NCBI RefSeq assembly: GCF_025602895.1
Contig: NW_026516227.1
Location: 62,001 to 126,000 of the forward strand
Direction: 5' to 3'
Origin: Polychytrium aggregatum
Taxonomy: Eukaryota > Chytridiomycota > Chytridiomycetes > Polychytriales
DNA: 64,000 bases
Shown here: positions 42,601-56,000 of the stretch, one piece after another
Layout of the letters: every line of letters starts with the position of its first letter
Position numbering within the stretch: the first letter of the stretch is position 1
The notes under the pieces: generated by a model
What the model was told of the DNA's origin: nothing
Database searches by the model: none
The model's input: the letters and a program-made list of their open reading frames with translations, nothing else
Made by a program: the position numbers and the translations under genes

Positions 42601-45600
42601 GGTAGTCTGACATGTGGCAGGCCAGTCGAGTCAGCGACTGCTTGCCCGTGCCGCCAACCCCGACGAGCAGAGCGTTGCCTCGCGGTTGCCGAATGATGCG
42701 GGCGATGCGCGTGATGTGCTGCTTGGCGTCAAGGAAGAAGATGAGCCTCACGTCCTTGCTCATCGTGACGTTGTATTCCTCGAGATACTCCTCCAGAAGC
42801 GTGTTGAGTGCCTTCATGTCCGCCAATTCAACGTAAAGTCGTTCCTCGGGCGGCACGCCGCGCTTTCCAAAGTCGCCAAACATGATCGGTCGCTGGCCGA
42901 GCGTCTCCTTTGGAATCTGAATCGAAAAGTTCTTCTCGACCAGCTCGGATAGCACCTTGTTGTAGTATTGCCGATCGGTGTCGTCAATCAGACGGTCGTG
43001 GAAGACGCGAGACGATTCGTGGCAGAACAGCTTGGCCATATCCAACCGGGTCTGGATGGTCATGGGCTTAACCTGCAGGATACCCTGGATGACTTTGGAC
43101 AGGTCTCGCATGTTGAAGGTGTAGTGCGACTTTGCTGGGGTCGGCAGCAACTCGGTGCACATGCGATGGTAGATTTCGATGGATGAGTTGACAATTGCCT
43201 CTCCTGCTGAGCGCACGTCGGAGGTGAACGGTTTGAGGAACCCTTCGACGATCGAGCGGAAGATCTTGGCCAGCGACATTTCGTTTGGTGTGGGGATGCT
43301 GAACAAGTTAAAGTGGCGGATCAGGCGGGGCGTAACATGGTTCCTGCCGCCACCAGGCGGAGCGCAGGCCGCCACAATCTCAACGTCTTGAATGATGGTC
43401 CAGCCCAGCTTCTCGCGATCGTAGAAACCACCAAAGTCCAGGTACTGCCGAATGAGCTCGATCGGAGGCTGGGATCCATATGTATCGAGCTTGGGCATGT
43501 TGAGATCGTCTACAAAGAGCACGAGCTTGTTTGAGCCTGTTGGTGCGCCCAGGATGTTCTTCCGCTTCTTCTCCAGCTTGAGTTCGATCTGCTGCTGCGT
43601 TTGAAAGCTGCTTGTTTGTGCCGAGAAATTGAGGGTGACTGACACATAGCCATACTTTTTGGAGCATCGGTTGAGCAGGTCCTGAACGATGATGGATTTG
43701 CCGACGCCAGTGCTGCCCGTGAAGAGCGTAGGGTAGCCAGACGAGAGCAGGGCCTCGAGAAGGTAGGCGTATTTGACCGTGTCGGTCGTGGGCACAATCA
43801 TCTGGAAGTACGGGATGTCGTCGGAATACTTGAAGGCAGGCACAATGTCATCCCACAGCGCAAATCCCTTGGTCTTGATGTCGATGTAGTAGCAAAACAC
43901 GTTGTTTGAGGACGGCAGCTGCAGATCGGCAAGGGGCGTGGTCTCGAGCATGTCGCGGAGGAAGGTATCGAATCCATCTTGCTCCCCGTTCGCCAGATTC
44001 CCGCCGAGTGCCCAGACATAGCAAAAGACAAAGATGTGGCTGAACAGGATCTTGAGGTCCCCGATACCGAGCGAAAAGTCAATCTCGGTCCGGCGATTCA
44101 CAAAGGTTTGAATGAGGCGACACAGGCTCGCGACAAGATTGATGTTGACACTCTTGATGTATTCCTTGCAGAACTTGCGGACGTAGCGTAGACCTCTGTC
44201 GACATAGAGGTCAAAGAGAGAGACGAAATACTCGCACAGTTCTTGTTTGATGTGTTCGGGAAGCCGCCGGGACCACGCAAGCACAAACGGGCGCCATCCC
44301 AGATCGACCGGGTCCATGTACACCATGCCGCAGCGACTCACGGTTGCAGGCGATGCAACAGCCAGATCCATAACCTCAAAGAGCATGTGCATCTGCGGGG
44401 TCATCTTGATTCTCTCTCCGTTGATAAGAGTGAGGAGCTTGTTGTCGTCCAGGACCGTATTCATGTTCTCGATCCAGAGTGCATCAACAGGGCCGTCGCA
44501 AACTGTCCACTTTTCATCGGGGGACGTGTCCTGGACTTGCGCACGGAACACGATGCCGATCAAGCCGTCCTTCCACTCCATAGTTGCAAGATTGAATTCA
44601 CCATAGAGCTCGTTCATTGTAACGCACTAGATTTGCCGAACAAGCACCAAATCTGTCATCAGCAGTGTGGTCCGTGCCTCGAAAATGCCAGGCGCCTCGC
44701 TGCTGGGTCATTGAATCATCCCCTCCCCAATGCAAAGCACTTGTTACTCCAGCAGCCACCAGCATCTCTGCCCACTAAAGACCATGCCGCTTCAACAAAA
44801 GTTTGAGAGCGAGCGGCGCTTTCAGCATCGGCACTTGCCTTTGGATTCAGCACCCATGTCTTGACGCGCTGATAGTCGTTACCAGGGAGGTTCCGGTCGC
44901 GAATCCTTGTGAAGCTTTCCTTCAGCAGCTCGTAGCAAGTCGTCTTTCCGCCTCCCGTGGGCCCAACAAGCATGACGCCATGCCGGATGCGCATAGTCTC
45001 GGCCAGCTGACATATTCGCGTAATGAAGCTGTCCACAACTTCGAGTGATCGCTCCCTCATCACTTCCTTGATGACGATGACCAGATCGCCAAAATCGCGC
45101 TCGACGATCTTGACTCCAGGGAAGAGATCGCAAAGAATTCCTTTGAAAAGTCCGACATCCTCGGCAAGGAATTTGGGCAGATTCGAGTCGCGTAGGGATC
45201 GAATCAAGACTTCCTCTTCGCTCAGCTCCGGACTCGCTCGCTTGAGGGCGCCGGCCATGATCAGCACGGACTTGACGGCCCGCATGCCAAAGTCATAATG
45301 ATCTTGCTGCGAGAGCTGCTCCGAGCAGAGTTTGTAAAGATTCACGACCTTGCCGGAAAGAACCTTGGCATTTTCGAATCCCTCCGAGAACAACATGATT
45401 TCGGCAATCAGCCCGTAGTCTGCTCTTCCAAGATAGACGATGACGTCAGTGAGGCGGTTAGTACAGGCCCCAAGGCACTCGATTAGCCACAGAATGCGAT
45501 GGTTTCGTTGAGAAACGGAATAGCCCGCAAGTTCCGTTGCTGCCGCGATTCACAGACCTGGAATCATCATCGCTATCGGACGAAACAGCGCCTTGAGGTT

Positions 45601-48600
45601 GTCTGGGAGCTCGGTGCGTCCTGCATAGCCCGGATTCATGGTGATAAACGCCGTGCAGGTTTCAATCAGGCGGATTTCGCGCCCTTCGAACATGAACTTG
45701 AGTGCCTTCATGTCCTTGGCATTCTTGATGGTCAGCAGCTGCTGTGCGATCACCGAGAGCACCTCGATGTCGATGCGGTTGAACTCGTCGAAGCAGCACC
45801 AGGCCCCCGACTGTGCCAGACCCGCAAACATCTTGCCCATCATCTTGTAGTCCATGCCGTCCGAGCAGTTAAAAACAACGCACTGGCGGGCCATGGCCTT
45901 GGCTAGATCCTTGACGGTCTCGGTTTTACCTGTTCCAGCGGGCCCCACGGGCGAGCCGCCGAGATTGAGCTGCATGGCACCCGTCAGAGTCAAGTAGCAG
46001 CGATCCGTCAGCGGCGTGATCACAAGCCGCGGCGAGCAGCCAAGATACTCGTATCCGTAGTTGAAAAGCGAGCTCGACATCTTGACGTGGCACGTATCCG
46101 CCTCGGAATCCCAATAGTACCGCTGCTGCTTGGTCCATTCAAAGTCGCCGAGGCCATTGCACTTTGTGGCAATGAGCCCGTGGACAATGTCGCGGTTATG
46201 GACGTCGATGGTGATCAGGGCGCCGAGAATCGCTCGCTGAATCTTGGTCAGGTCGCCGCGGACAAGTGCCGCAACGTTGGTGAGGTTCTACGCACGGTGG
46301 TCGCAGCACATGCGGAAGGGATCGGCAACGCGACAACGGTCAACGGAATTCCATGAAGTGAGATGCTCGCCGCAGCCACAATAGCCATTCGCAAGGCCAA
46401 CGCATTTGTGGTCTGTGAATAACCCGATACCCTCCCCCACGGCCAGAAGTGCGGCGCTTACATGAATACACTTTTGCTTGACCTGAACCATTCCCTTGAC
46501 TGGATCGGCTGTCTTGAGCACGTCCGTGATGTCCTTGCACCACAGGATCTGATTGCCAGTCAAAACGACCTGCCCGACATGCTCTCGGATCCAGTCGTTG
46601 CGCTTGGGCTCCTCGTACTCGGCGATCGCAGTCTTGATGAGGCGCCTGAGGACTGCCACCATGGCCTCCTCGACGCTTCCTAGCCAGGCCTCGACATTTC
46701 CGCGCGCCTTGATGGTCTTGTGGAATGGAACGCGCTCGCCTTCGGGAGAAACCATGGCGGCAATATCGATGCTTTTTGGGTCGGCTGAAGAAAACTCCAG
46801 GCTCTTGATGGCATCGAAGCATTTGCTGAGATGGGGCTGGACTGCCTGGGGGTTGCGCGTCTGCGACAAGATCTCGAGCAACTCCTCGTTGGAAAGAAAG
46901 TAAAAGCGCGGGAACAGCAGCCGCTTGCTTTCCAGATAGTCTTCGAGGCACTTTTGGATCTGTTCCAGCAGCACGTTGTTTTGCTGCATCATTTCGAGAA
47001 GCCCGGGCATGGTTCCAGACTTCATGGCATTGGCGTTTCGGGACACTTTCCGCATGACGTCTTTCCACGAGCGATCGACCTGCGAGAACATTCGCGCCTC
47101 GTCGGGCAGCTGCCGCTGAATATCAGGGGCCGAGAAGATGCTCTCGAGATACAGCCAGTTACGCTGGCATGTCATCCAGGCCTCAAGAGTCTCAGCAAAG
47201 AGCGAGAGCTGCTTGTCCCACCGCTCGACCTCGGCCTTGATCGGCCCAATGAATCGCGAGCTCTTGATGGTCGCGATTGTGACCTGGCTGTCCTCCAAGA
47301 GTGTCTGGATGTCGTCAATGGCGCCGAGAATGAACACATCCTTGCTGTCACGATAGCTGATGACAATAAACTCGGCCTCGTTCCACAGCTTCACGACGCG
47401 GCCGAGCATTTCCTCCAGGGCTGCCTCGGAGCCAGCCTGTGCGGAGACGTTGCTGATTTCCTCCTTGAACTCAAACACGCGCAGCTCCATGAGCTTGCCC
47501 AGGGTGAAGGTTTCGTCCTTGATCAAAGTCTTGCCGAGGGCATCTTGAATCTTGTCCCAGTGCCGCTGCTTGAGTGCCGGGTTGCGAAGATCGACGATGG
47601 TAGGATACATGGTTCGGTATTCCTCCACCATGGACTTGAGACGTGGGACGACTTCGTTGGGCGGAAGACCTTTGTCGAGGTTATAGACGGTCTTGAGGTA
47701 ATTCTGGATCTGGGCACTGATGTCCTCGGTATTGAGCGAATCAAAGCTTTGATCCTTCCAGCTCCTGTATCAGTGCCCGGGAATATGGTTGTGAGAACAT
47801 GTCGCGCGCGTGGAGCGACACTTCAGAGGACTCTGCGCTGGCGCTGACCGTGCGGCTGCCGCTCTGCCAAACAGCGCGATATCGGGATGGGCGGATCTGT
47901 GAGCGCAGGGATATTCACACTTACACCGTGAGATCGTCCCAGTCCTTCAAGCTGACCCACAGCGTCCTCTTCAGCTCGACTTCCACCTTGGTCTCCTCAA
48001 GCTCGCCGCCTTTCTCGATCTTTTGCTGCTGCTTCCCGCTTTCGGCCTTTTGTCGCTGCATCTCGGCGATTGACCCGCCGCTTTTGAACAGCTCGCCCCA
48101 CATCTCGTATCGTTGCTTTAGAACCTCGACTTTCTCGAGTTGCAGGCGAAGGTCTTCCAGGAAGGCGATCACCACCTCGCTCTTGGCTCCGCTGTTGAGA
48201 ACCATCGGGTCTTGGGCGCGGTTGCGGATATCGGACACCTCGGTCATCAAATCAGAGACGGCCTTCTCGAGATCCATGGAGAACTTTGTGATGTTTTCTT
48301 CCTTGGTGTCGGACGCCATGTCGACGGCTTCCTTGAGTTGGCGAATCGTTGGACCGAGGGTTTGATACATAGCCAGGTCGGTAGGCTGGATGGGGACGTG
48401 ATGGACCTCCATCAAGTTGTACAGACGACTAACTTCGTCGTAGAAGCACTCAACGAGCAGCATGGAGTTTTTGACTGGATAGAAATGCACGGCCGCCAAA
48501 CGATACAACATCAGTCGAGGTGGCATGTTGAGATAGCGGCGCTGGTAAGCCAGCACAAGTGCGTGAATGCGAACCGAGAAAGCCCTCCTCCCGCATCGTA

Positions 48601-51600
48601 TTGCGCCACATTACTGTCCACTGCGACGACCACGAGTGCCACGACAGATGCATACCCTTTTCAAGCCAGCCAAGGTACTCCACAAATCCTTCGACGCTTG
48701 TCGGTGGCGTGTTGAGTATGCGCACCCAGGTCTGGACCTCGCCCAGGAGCAGGTCATTCTTGTCTCGAGCTATGTGCGGCAGGATTTTGGCGACCTCCTC
48801 GAAGCATCGCTCGGGACTGGGAGTAAGGACACTCTTGAAGTTCGTAGTGTCGATGAGGAGATTGTTGATGATGGAGGTTGTGGAGATTTCGCCCATCTTC
48901 TGCTTCTGAATCGAGAACCGGACCAGCGAGCTTTCAAAGAAATCGACCATTGGGGAAACTGAAGCTGCCGTCAGGGCGAATCTCGACGTTCGCGCCAAGG
49001 CTCAGAACGTCAATGTCCTTCGGATCCGTCATGGGAGCACCGGTGGCTTGGTTGGCTTCGGTCTCGCGCTGCACAAAGTCGGCCATCAAGAATGCCGAGA
49101 TGCCTCCCTCGTAGCTCTGGCTGTTGGACGTTGCCAGTAGATAGCCGATGCGGCCGGCCGCCGTCTCAAGGGCCTTCAGGCCCACAAAGTTTTCGTTCTC
49201 GATCCACATCCTGCGAACCTCCTCCCAGGTCTGCATCCACCGAGTGGAATTGGAGAACATGCCGACGAGCGTGCCTCGGATGCGGCCGCATATCTCGCGA
49301 AAGTATCCGTTCTCGATGATAATGTTGCCGACCTGTGGGCCCTCACCATATTCCGTCTCCTCGAATCCTCGAACAGAGGAGTATGCTCCGCCGGACATGC
49401 TGGACGGATCCAAGTACGGAATAGTGTTGCTCAGGAGTGACACCTTCTCGACGGTCGACAAGTACAGCTTGATGAGGTTGTCGACGAGGGTTAGGTATTC
49501 CATGAGACCTGGATTGAAGTACAGATGCTTGGTGGGAGCCGTCTGAGCTATCAGCTGCTCGGTCTTGAATAGCGGACAGAACGTGTGCGCCTTCTCCTTC
49601 GAGCCCTCCTTCTCGCCTTTTTTTGCCGCCTTTGCCGGCTCGGGCTTGCCCGGAGCTGCCGCGGCGACGTTGTGGGTTTCGTCTTCCATCTCGGCGATAT
49701 CAGCAGGCGAGCCGTCGTCCTCGATGATCTCGGTGAGCTCCATGTGCTCCATCGAGTCCTTTACAATGCGACTCAAGATGGTCGGGAATCCGTCAAACCC
49801 CTTCTCGATGAGCTCGCTGGTGCCGACCTCGGTTCCCACGACCACGCCGCCGACTTGCACGCCAGGGATCCGCTGGATGTACGATTCAGCCTCCATGGCA
49901 TCGCCCTCGGGCGCTTCAAGTCGCTTACTGTCGGCTTCTCCATCCCTGGCATCGTGGCTGGCTCCGGTCTCGCCTTCAAATACGACTGGAGCAGGGGCTG
50001 GATCGGCCGCGCCGCTTGCGTTATCGACAACGACATCCGCGTCCTTGCAGCCGCGATAGACGTACTTGAGCAGATCCCTGGTGCTCTCTATCGCCATGAC
50101 CTGCAGTGTTCCGACGATCATGTAGTCAACGAGCTTGACAAAGCGTTGGATCCGACGACACTCGGATCGCCTGGCTGCTTGCTCAGTAAAGGTCAGTTTG
50201 CGAGGAACGAGTTGATCCTCCGAAAGCGGCTTTTGCTGTTGCTGTTGTTGTTGCTGCTGTTGCTGCTGTTGCTGTTGTTGTTGCTGCTGTTGCTGTTGTT
50301 GTTGTTGCTGCTGCTGTTTCTTGGCGCCCGTCAAAGTGTTCGATGATCCGGATGGCTTTCCATCCTTCTCGGCGGGTTTTTGGGCTTCCCACTCGACCTC
50401 AAACCCTTTTTCTTGCAAGCAAGCCACTCCGGCTTGCTCAACCAGCTTGCGGACGTCAAGTTCGAGGGCGCTCAAGACCTTGGTCCCCACCGACTCAACC
50501 CACTCCACCTGCTCCTTCTCAAACTCGGATAGGTTGTAGCTGTGCTGCTCCTGGATGCGGACAAATCGCCGATAGATAATAACATCCGCGCAACAGGCTC
50601 GGACGTCCAGCAGTGTCTTGCGCAGAATTGGATGCACCAAGAACAGGTTGTCTGAGAGCCGACGCTTGGAAAACAGAATCTTGGTGTGTAGGACCGTGCG
50701 CTTCCACAGAGTGAAGCACTTCCACATGCGATACCGAGCAAAGAACGGAATCTTGAGGAGGCTGTGGAAGAGCGCATACTCGCGTAGCCACTGCTTGAGG
50801 GGCGTGAAATCGCCGTGACCCTGGTGGTCAAAGTGGGTGACACCCTGGAGCGCAAGCGACGAAAGAATGAGCAAGCACCACCACACAAGCCCGAAGCAAA
50901 AGCGCAATGTTGCTGTGTGAGGACATGGCACGCGACGGCGCGGGCAAGCATTCGGCAAGCAATCGCTTGAGTGTAGATATGGCATGCGGGACCGCAAGAT
51001 CTCGCCCCCCCCCCATCGCTAATAGCGATGTCAAGTGCTCTGTTATACTGCGCTTGATGAGAGATGATGAAGGAAGGAGGGAGGAATTAAGGCTTACCGC
51101 AAAGCTCAGTGTATAATAGCCGTTGCTGGGCGACACCTTGGAAAAGTCGACAATCTCAAGATGATAGGGATTGAAGGTGGACTGGCTGCCCTTGACGGCG
51201 TCGCTGATGCGATTCATATAGACAAACTCGCCCGTGCCCGGGTTGGCATCGAGATATTTGATAAACTGGAAGGGGTCTCGGTGTGCCGGCTGACTCTGAG
51301 CAATGTCTGCGGCCAGGGTCATCGATCCGGAAACATCTAGATCCATGTCGTCGGGTACTTCGGCCTCGGGAGGAGCAGATTCGGACTGTCCGTCTCGGTC
51401 GGGCTCGACCATGCGCACACGCTTGGCGGTGCGGCGGGACGCAGGAGCCGTTGCCGAGGCAGACTGGGGTGCGGACGAGGGCGACATGGGTGTCGATGGG
51501 GCCGAGGGGATCGGCGGAATCACGGGGGTCTTGGATCGGATGTTGAAGTGAACCTCCTCGGTGACGAGGAGCTCGTCAGTTCCGCGTTTGGGCGGTCGCA

Positions 51601-52344
51601 GGATATGGTCGAGCCGGGACAGAGAGAGACCCTTGTTTTTACCGCTCTGGGCGTCGAGCCGGTTGTGCGTCGAGCTGGTTGGAACGACGACGGGCTTGCG
51701 GGCCTTGAGTGCCGAGTTTTTGTTCAGCACCTGCGGAACGGCTGGTGGATTGCCCGGCTGTGGCAACACATCGGAAGCCAGAGATTCGATGATTTCAATA
51801 AGCACGGTGTCAGAAAGCCCCCCCCCTCTCCTCTCTCTCCCTCTGTCCTGCCACCTCTGGTTCCACGCGCAAAAACATGGGTCTGCAGCGACGGTGCAGT
51901 ACTGTCGCTCACCATCGGGAAGTGCTTTTCCTGGGTCTGGTAGTCCATGGCGTTGCCAATGGGATCAAGGCGACGCCTCGTGGTTGGGATCTGGCGGATC
52001 TTGAAGCGCGGGTAATCTTTGGGCTCGGAAATCGTGTAGAGGCGCTCGAGCAGCTCAAGCGTCTTTGGATCGTCTTCGTTGGCATCGGCGCCGGACACGT
52101 CGTGGACCTGCACCCCGAACTTTGCCCAGGCAACCGGGCGCGTAGCAGTATCCAGTCGCTGTTCAGACTCCTCCAGCGGCGTGCGCGTCGACGACGTGCG
52201 ATGGATGAGCTGGCGAGCAGAGGCGGCGGTGGCGGGCGTGTGGTGCGCCGAGATAGGGGTTTTGTGGGCAGCCGGCGATATGCTTGGTTCAGCGGTGCTG
52301 CTTTCGGGGAGGCCAGACACGGGCTGATAAGCTGAGGTGTCCAT
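36697..52344 (-). CDS. DNAH6: Axonemal inner-arm dynein heavy chain, DNAH6 type
   Basis: ATP-driven motor of a single-headed inner dynein arm in the flagellum, about 4520 residues. Exons: 51913-52344, 51098-51730, about 48959-50844, 48656-48958, 47925-48474, 46462-47764, 45558-46287, 44839-45419, 38174-44626 (6453 bases), 37911-38064, 37275-37606, 36942-37139, 36697-36714. The tail begins [13 protein letters not shown] in exon 3, followed by the linker. P-loops: AAA1 GPAGTGKT (near residue 1816), AAA2 GPTGGGKT (near 2097), AAA3 GSTGVGKS (near 2440), AAA4 GVGGTGKQ (near 2793). The stalk and microtubule-binding domain lie near 41.1-42.0 kb. AAA1 text [20 protein letters not shown] and the C-terminal [12 protein letters not shown] fit DNAH6 best, from memory. 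Oddities: a 28-Gln tract in the tail, a reading-frame jump near 48958, a GC-AG intron (44627-44838) and an 18-base last exon encoding CQLDE. The exon 2 acceptor could be 27 bases further out. Confidence 0.93.
50233..50316 (-). repeat. CAG/CAA run encoding 28 consecutive glutamines
   Basis: In frame within the dynein tail, 28 codons mixing CAG and CAA between a Gly-Ala-Lys-Lys segment and a [13 protein letters not shown] segment. Mixed codons mean it is not a pure trinucleotide slippage array, so selection for the residue is possible. Confidence 0.95.
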
Positions 52345-53087
52345 GGCGACTGGGAGCAGTCCAGACCGCGAAAGCAGAGAAGCGGTCGCGTCTGGAGTCA
52401 AGAAATAGAAGGGAGAGGTGTGCCGAACGGGCTTGAAGGCGCAGGCAGAACGGGAGTGTGCGATGAGGGCAAATTGACGGTCGAATACGGTGCAGAGACA
52501 CGCAACAGACAAACGATCGACTCCAGAAGTAGCTCCAAGCGGGGCAGACCCCGGGCAGCGCTGGTTTGGCGGCGTGGGAACGATTCCGCGCCAAAGCAGG
52601 GCCCAATCATGCAGGCCAGTCGTGGATAGGCACGAGGAGCGGCAGCGATCTTGGCCAAGAATGCAGATGAGGCTCTGTGTTTTTTGTGTTGGCCATGGTG
52701 GACATTGAATGGGTGTATATTCGGGACCCAGAAAAAAAGAGTGCCACACCTGGCTCAAACCAGCTGTACACGGTCAAATCAAAGGCAACAAGCAGTTTAG
52801 GCCGCCGATACATGATAGAAAAGCACAGAGTACCATGGCCGGGATCAAGCCTTTGGGTCAGTCGAGAAAGGGTCGCGCAGGAGGAAGAGGAAAAGGAAGA
52901 GGAAGGGGGGTGGCGAAGATTGGGGCTCGGGCCCATGAGCATGTCTCAATATGGCCCGCTGTCCGCCACACCCTACCAGCGCAACAGATCAATCAGTCAA
53001 GGATATGTAAAAAACCGAGTTGCCTTGCCACAGACAAGGGGTTGGGCCAAAGAATGGCGCACCGAGCTATTTTGCTCATTCGAGGGA
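52345..53087. other. Dynein upstream region / 3' flank of glycogenin A
   Basis: 743 bases. The right part (52870-52915) has a purine-rich gga/aga run on the plus strand. It should carry the dynein promoter. No recognisable gene. Confidence 0.5.
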
Positions 53088-56000
53088 CTAGCCGTCCGTC
53101 TTGGCAGCGGCAGCGGTGGTGGTGGTTGTGGTGGTGGTGGTCACCGATACGGGCTTCTCGACGACCTCCACAGTCTGTTTCTTCTCGGTAGTGAGGCCAG
53201 CACCAGTCTGGCTCGTGCGAACGACTCTTCGCCGGGTCGTCGTTGTGGTCGTTGTGGTGGCGTTGGTGGAAGAGGCCGCGGTGGCCACTCTGGATGATAC
53301 GGTGTCGCTCTGCACCTGTTTCGAGCTTGATTTTGCTCCGGTCAAAGTGCTGGACACCTTCGTATTGGTGCTGGTGCTGGTGCTGGTATCGGTGGAGGCC
53401 TTTGCGGCCTTTGCATCGATGGTGCGGCTGACAGTGACGGCGTGCTGTCTGGTGCCGGAGCTGGCGATGAGCGACGCGATCGCTTCCTTACTGGGGATGC
53501 TTTCAAATACCGTCGCAGGAGCAGCGGCAGGCGCAGCGGAGCCCAAGATGGTTGTAACAACAGGGGCGACGGCGGCAGTTGCGGCCGATGCGGCAGGGAC
53601 AGATGTGGAAGCACCAGCGGCTGTGGTCGTGGTGGTGGCAGCGACGGCAGCAGCGGCGGTGGAGGAAGTGGTCGTAGTAGTGGCTGTGGTGGTTGCTGAT
53701 CCTGAAGGTTTGGCGACGGCAACAGAGGAGCGCGAGGATGTGCTTTTGGTGTCGGTTGTGGAAGCATGTGCAGCACCAGCAGCGGAGAGACGTTTGGTGG
53801 AGTTGGCTTCAGAGGCTACTGCCTTGGACGCTGTTTTCGCATCGGCCGTTGTGTGAGTATGTTCCTTTGCCAGGGTTGTCTGCGCACTGGCCTTTGAGTC
53901 CGTCGAGCGCTCGTGCTGGTGGCCGTGGCTGCTGTGGTTGTGCCCGTCGTGGATGTGGTGGCCGTCATGATGAACGATGCGCTTCGAGACGGCTACCGAA
54001 GCATCGTGTGTGGTGGTTCCCTTTTCATCCTCGTGGGAGTCGAGAGTCTTGGCGATGGCGGATTGGAGCTGATTCTGACGCTCATCGACAACATCCAGGG
54101 CCGTGGCCGTCTCGCCGTCGGAGACATAGTTCTTGGAGAAGAACGAGCTGCGCTTGCGGCGAACAATAACCGTGTCGATCTGGATCGACTCGGACTTGAC
54201 GATACGCTCTTCTTGCGAAGCCTCAGAGTGCTCCAGAGTGTCTGATACGGCAGAGACGGCGCTGCTTCCGACGGATTTCGACTGCATCTCCTTCACGGGG
54301 GACTCGGCGCGGGAGTACACCGGGGCAGATGGCAGGGACGCAGCACCGGAGGAGACGGAGCGCGCGGCCGACATTGTCTCCCTGGAGCTCTTGGAGGATA
54401 CAGATCTGGACGCAGGAGCACTCGCCGCCCCGTTGACGCTGCTCGTAGTGGTTGCAACCACGGTGTTCGCTGAAGCCTCCGTGGTCGTCGATACCGCCGA
54501 TGTCTTCTTCACATTCGTTGTCGTCGCCGTGGCAGTGCCGGCCGCAGCAGCGGCTGTGCTGTCTGCAACCGACTGGGCAGAGGTAGCAGAGCGTGCCGTG
54601 GCAGTATGGCCTGCGGTAGATTGGCCTGACGACTCCTTCAGTTTGTCCCGCGAAGTTTTTGTCGACAGGGTCTTGGTCGGGCTCCGGCGGGCACCCGAGG
54701 AAGCGACCGCAGGTGGGTCACGCTTGCTGGAGACCACCGTGAGTTTTTCGAGAAGAGCGACTGCATTTGCCGCCGTCAGGGTCTGCAGCTCCTCGGGAGG
54801 CAAATTGGTCGGCGCAATGGCAACGTTGTCGGCTGTAGATAGTTTCTCAGGGAGGAGGTCGTTGCGACTCACAGGGGTGATGAAACCAGGGTAGTGTGTC
54901 GAATTGCTTCGGCTGCGCGTGGTCTTGCGAATGATCTCGGTGGCGGGCTCGATGGCATCCATCTCGTAGACATATTCCTTGGTAGGAGAGGAAGCACGAG
55001 AGGCCTTCAGCGGCAGAGGAATTGCGGTCGAGTCCGTCAGAATATCCTCGTTCCCGTGGCGCACATCCACAAGGCTTCCCAGACCGAGGGATTTGCGGCG
55101 CTTCGAGAGACCAACAAACTCTTGTTCATTCCAACTGATGCGGTAGTTTTGGAAATCAGACAGATTGGCGCTGAAAGCCGGACCCGTGGGCTTCTTGGGC
55201 GGGGCCGAGGAAGCGGAGGTCGTGTTCACAGCGGGCACGGGGTCGGCGGGAAGAGGCGTGGTGTGTTGAAGCATGGAGGGGAAATGCTTGTTGAAGTTGG
55301 CAACATCATCGACTACAGGAGGCAAAGGTGGAGGGGCCGGGGTCCAAGATTCAGCGGAGCGGTTGTCAGGAGGAGGAGACGGGTGCTGCTCTTGGTGCTG
55401 GTAGTGGTGCTGATGTTCTTGGTGGTGATGGTACTCCTGGTGATGATGTTCCTGGTGGTGGTGCTGTTCGTGGTGGTGGTGCTGTTCCTGATGGTGGTGG
55501 TGGTGCTGCTGCTGCTGCTGATGTTGCTCTGTGTGATATTTATGAGGGTCCCATTGTTGGGTTGGCTCATGGTACTGGTACTCTGGTATTTGGGGCTGTA
55601 GCGCGTAGTACCGCTGCACCTCAACAGGATAATGATGGCCTGTGTGATAAACAGGGCTCTCGTAACGAGGCTGGTGCTCATACGGAACATACACAGGCTG
55701 TTCCTGGTGATGGTGATGGTGATGGTGCTGTTGCGGCTGCTCCTGGTGATGGTGCTCCTGATAGTGGTGCTCCTGGTGGTGATGGTGCTGTTGCGGCTGC
55801 TCCTGGTGTTGGTGCTGCTGATGGTGGTGCTCCTGATAGTGATGCTCCTGGTGCTGCTGATTTTGTTCCTGCTGATGGTGTTGGTGATGTTGGTGCTGGT
55901 GGTGTTGGTGTTGGTGGTGCTGGTGGTGTTGGTGGTGTTGGTGGTGTTGGTGGTGGACCGCAGCCGGAGGGGAGGGGGCGCTGTATGAGGGAGCATGGCT

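Noticed and set aside
49585-50346. Plus-strand frame with a long leucine run
   Set aside because: The leucines are the reverse reading of the dynein CAG/CAA tract.
55385-55963. Repeat array considered as CRISPR-like or satellite
   Set aside because: Units are degenerate, in frame and code for His/Gln; there are no spacers, and the setting is a eukaryotic exon.
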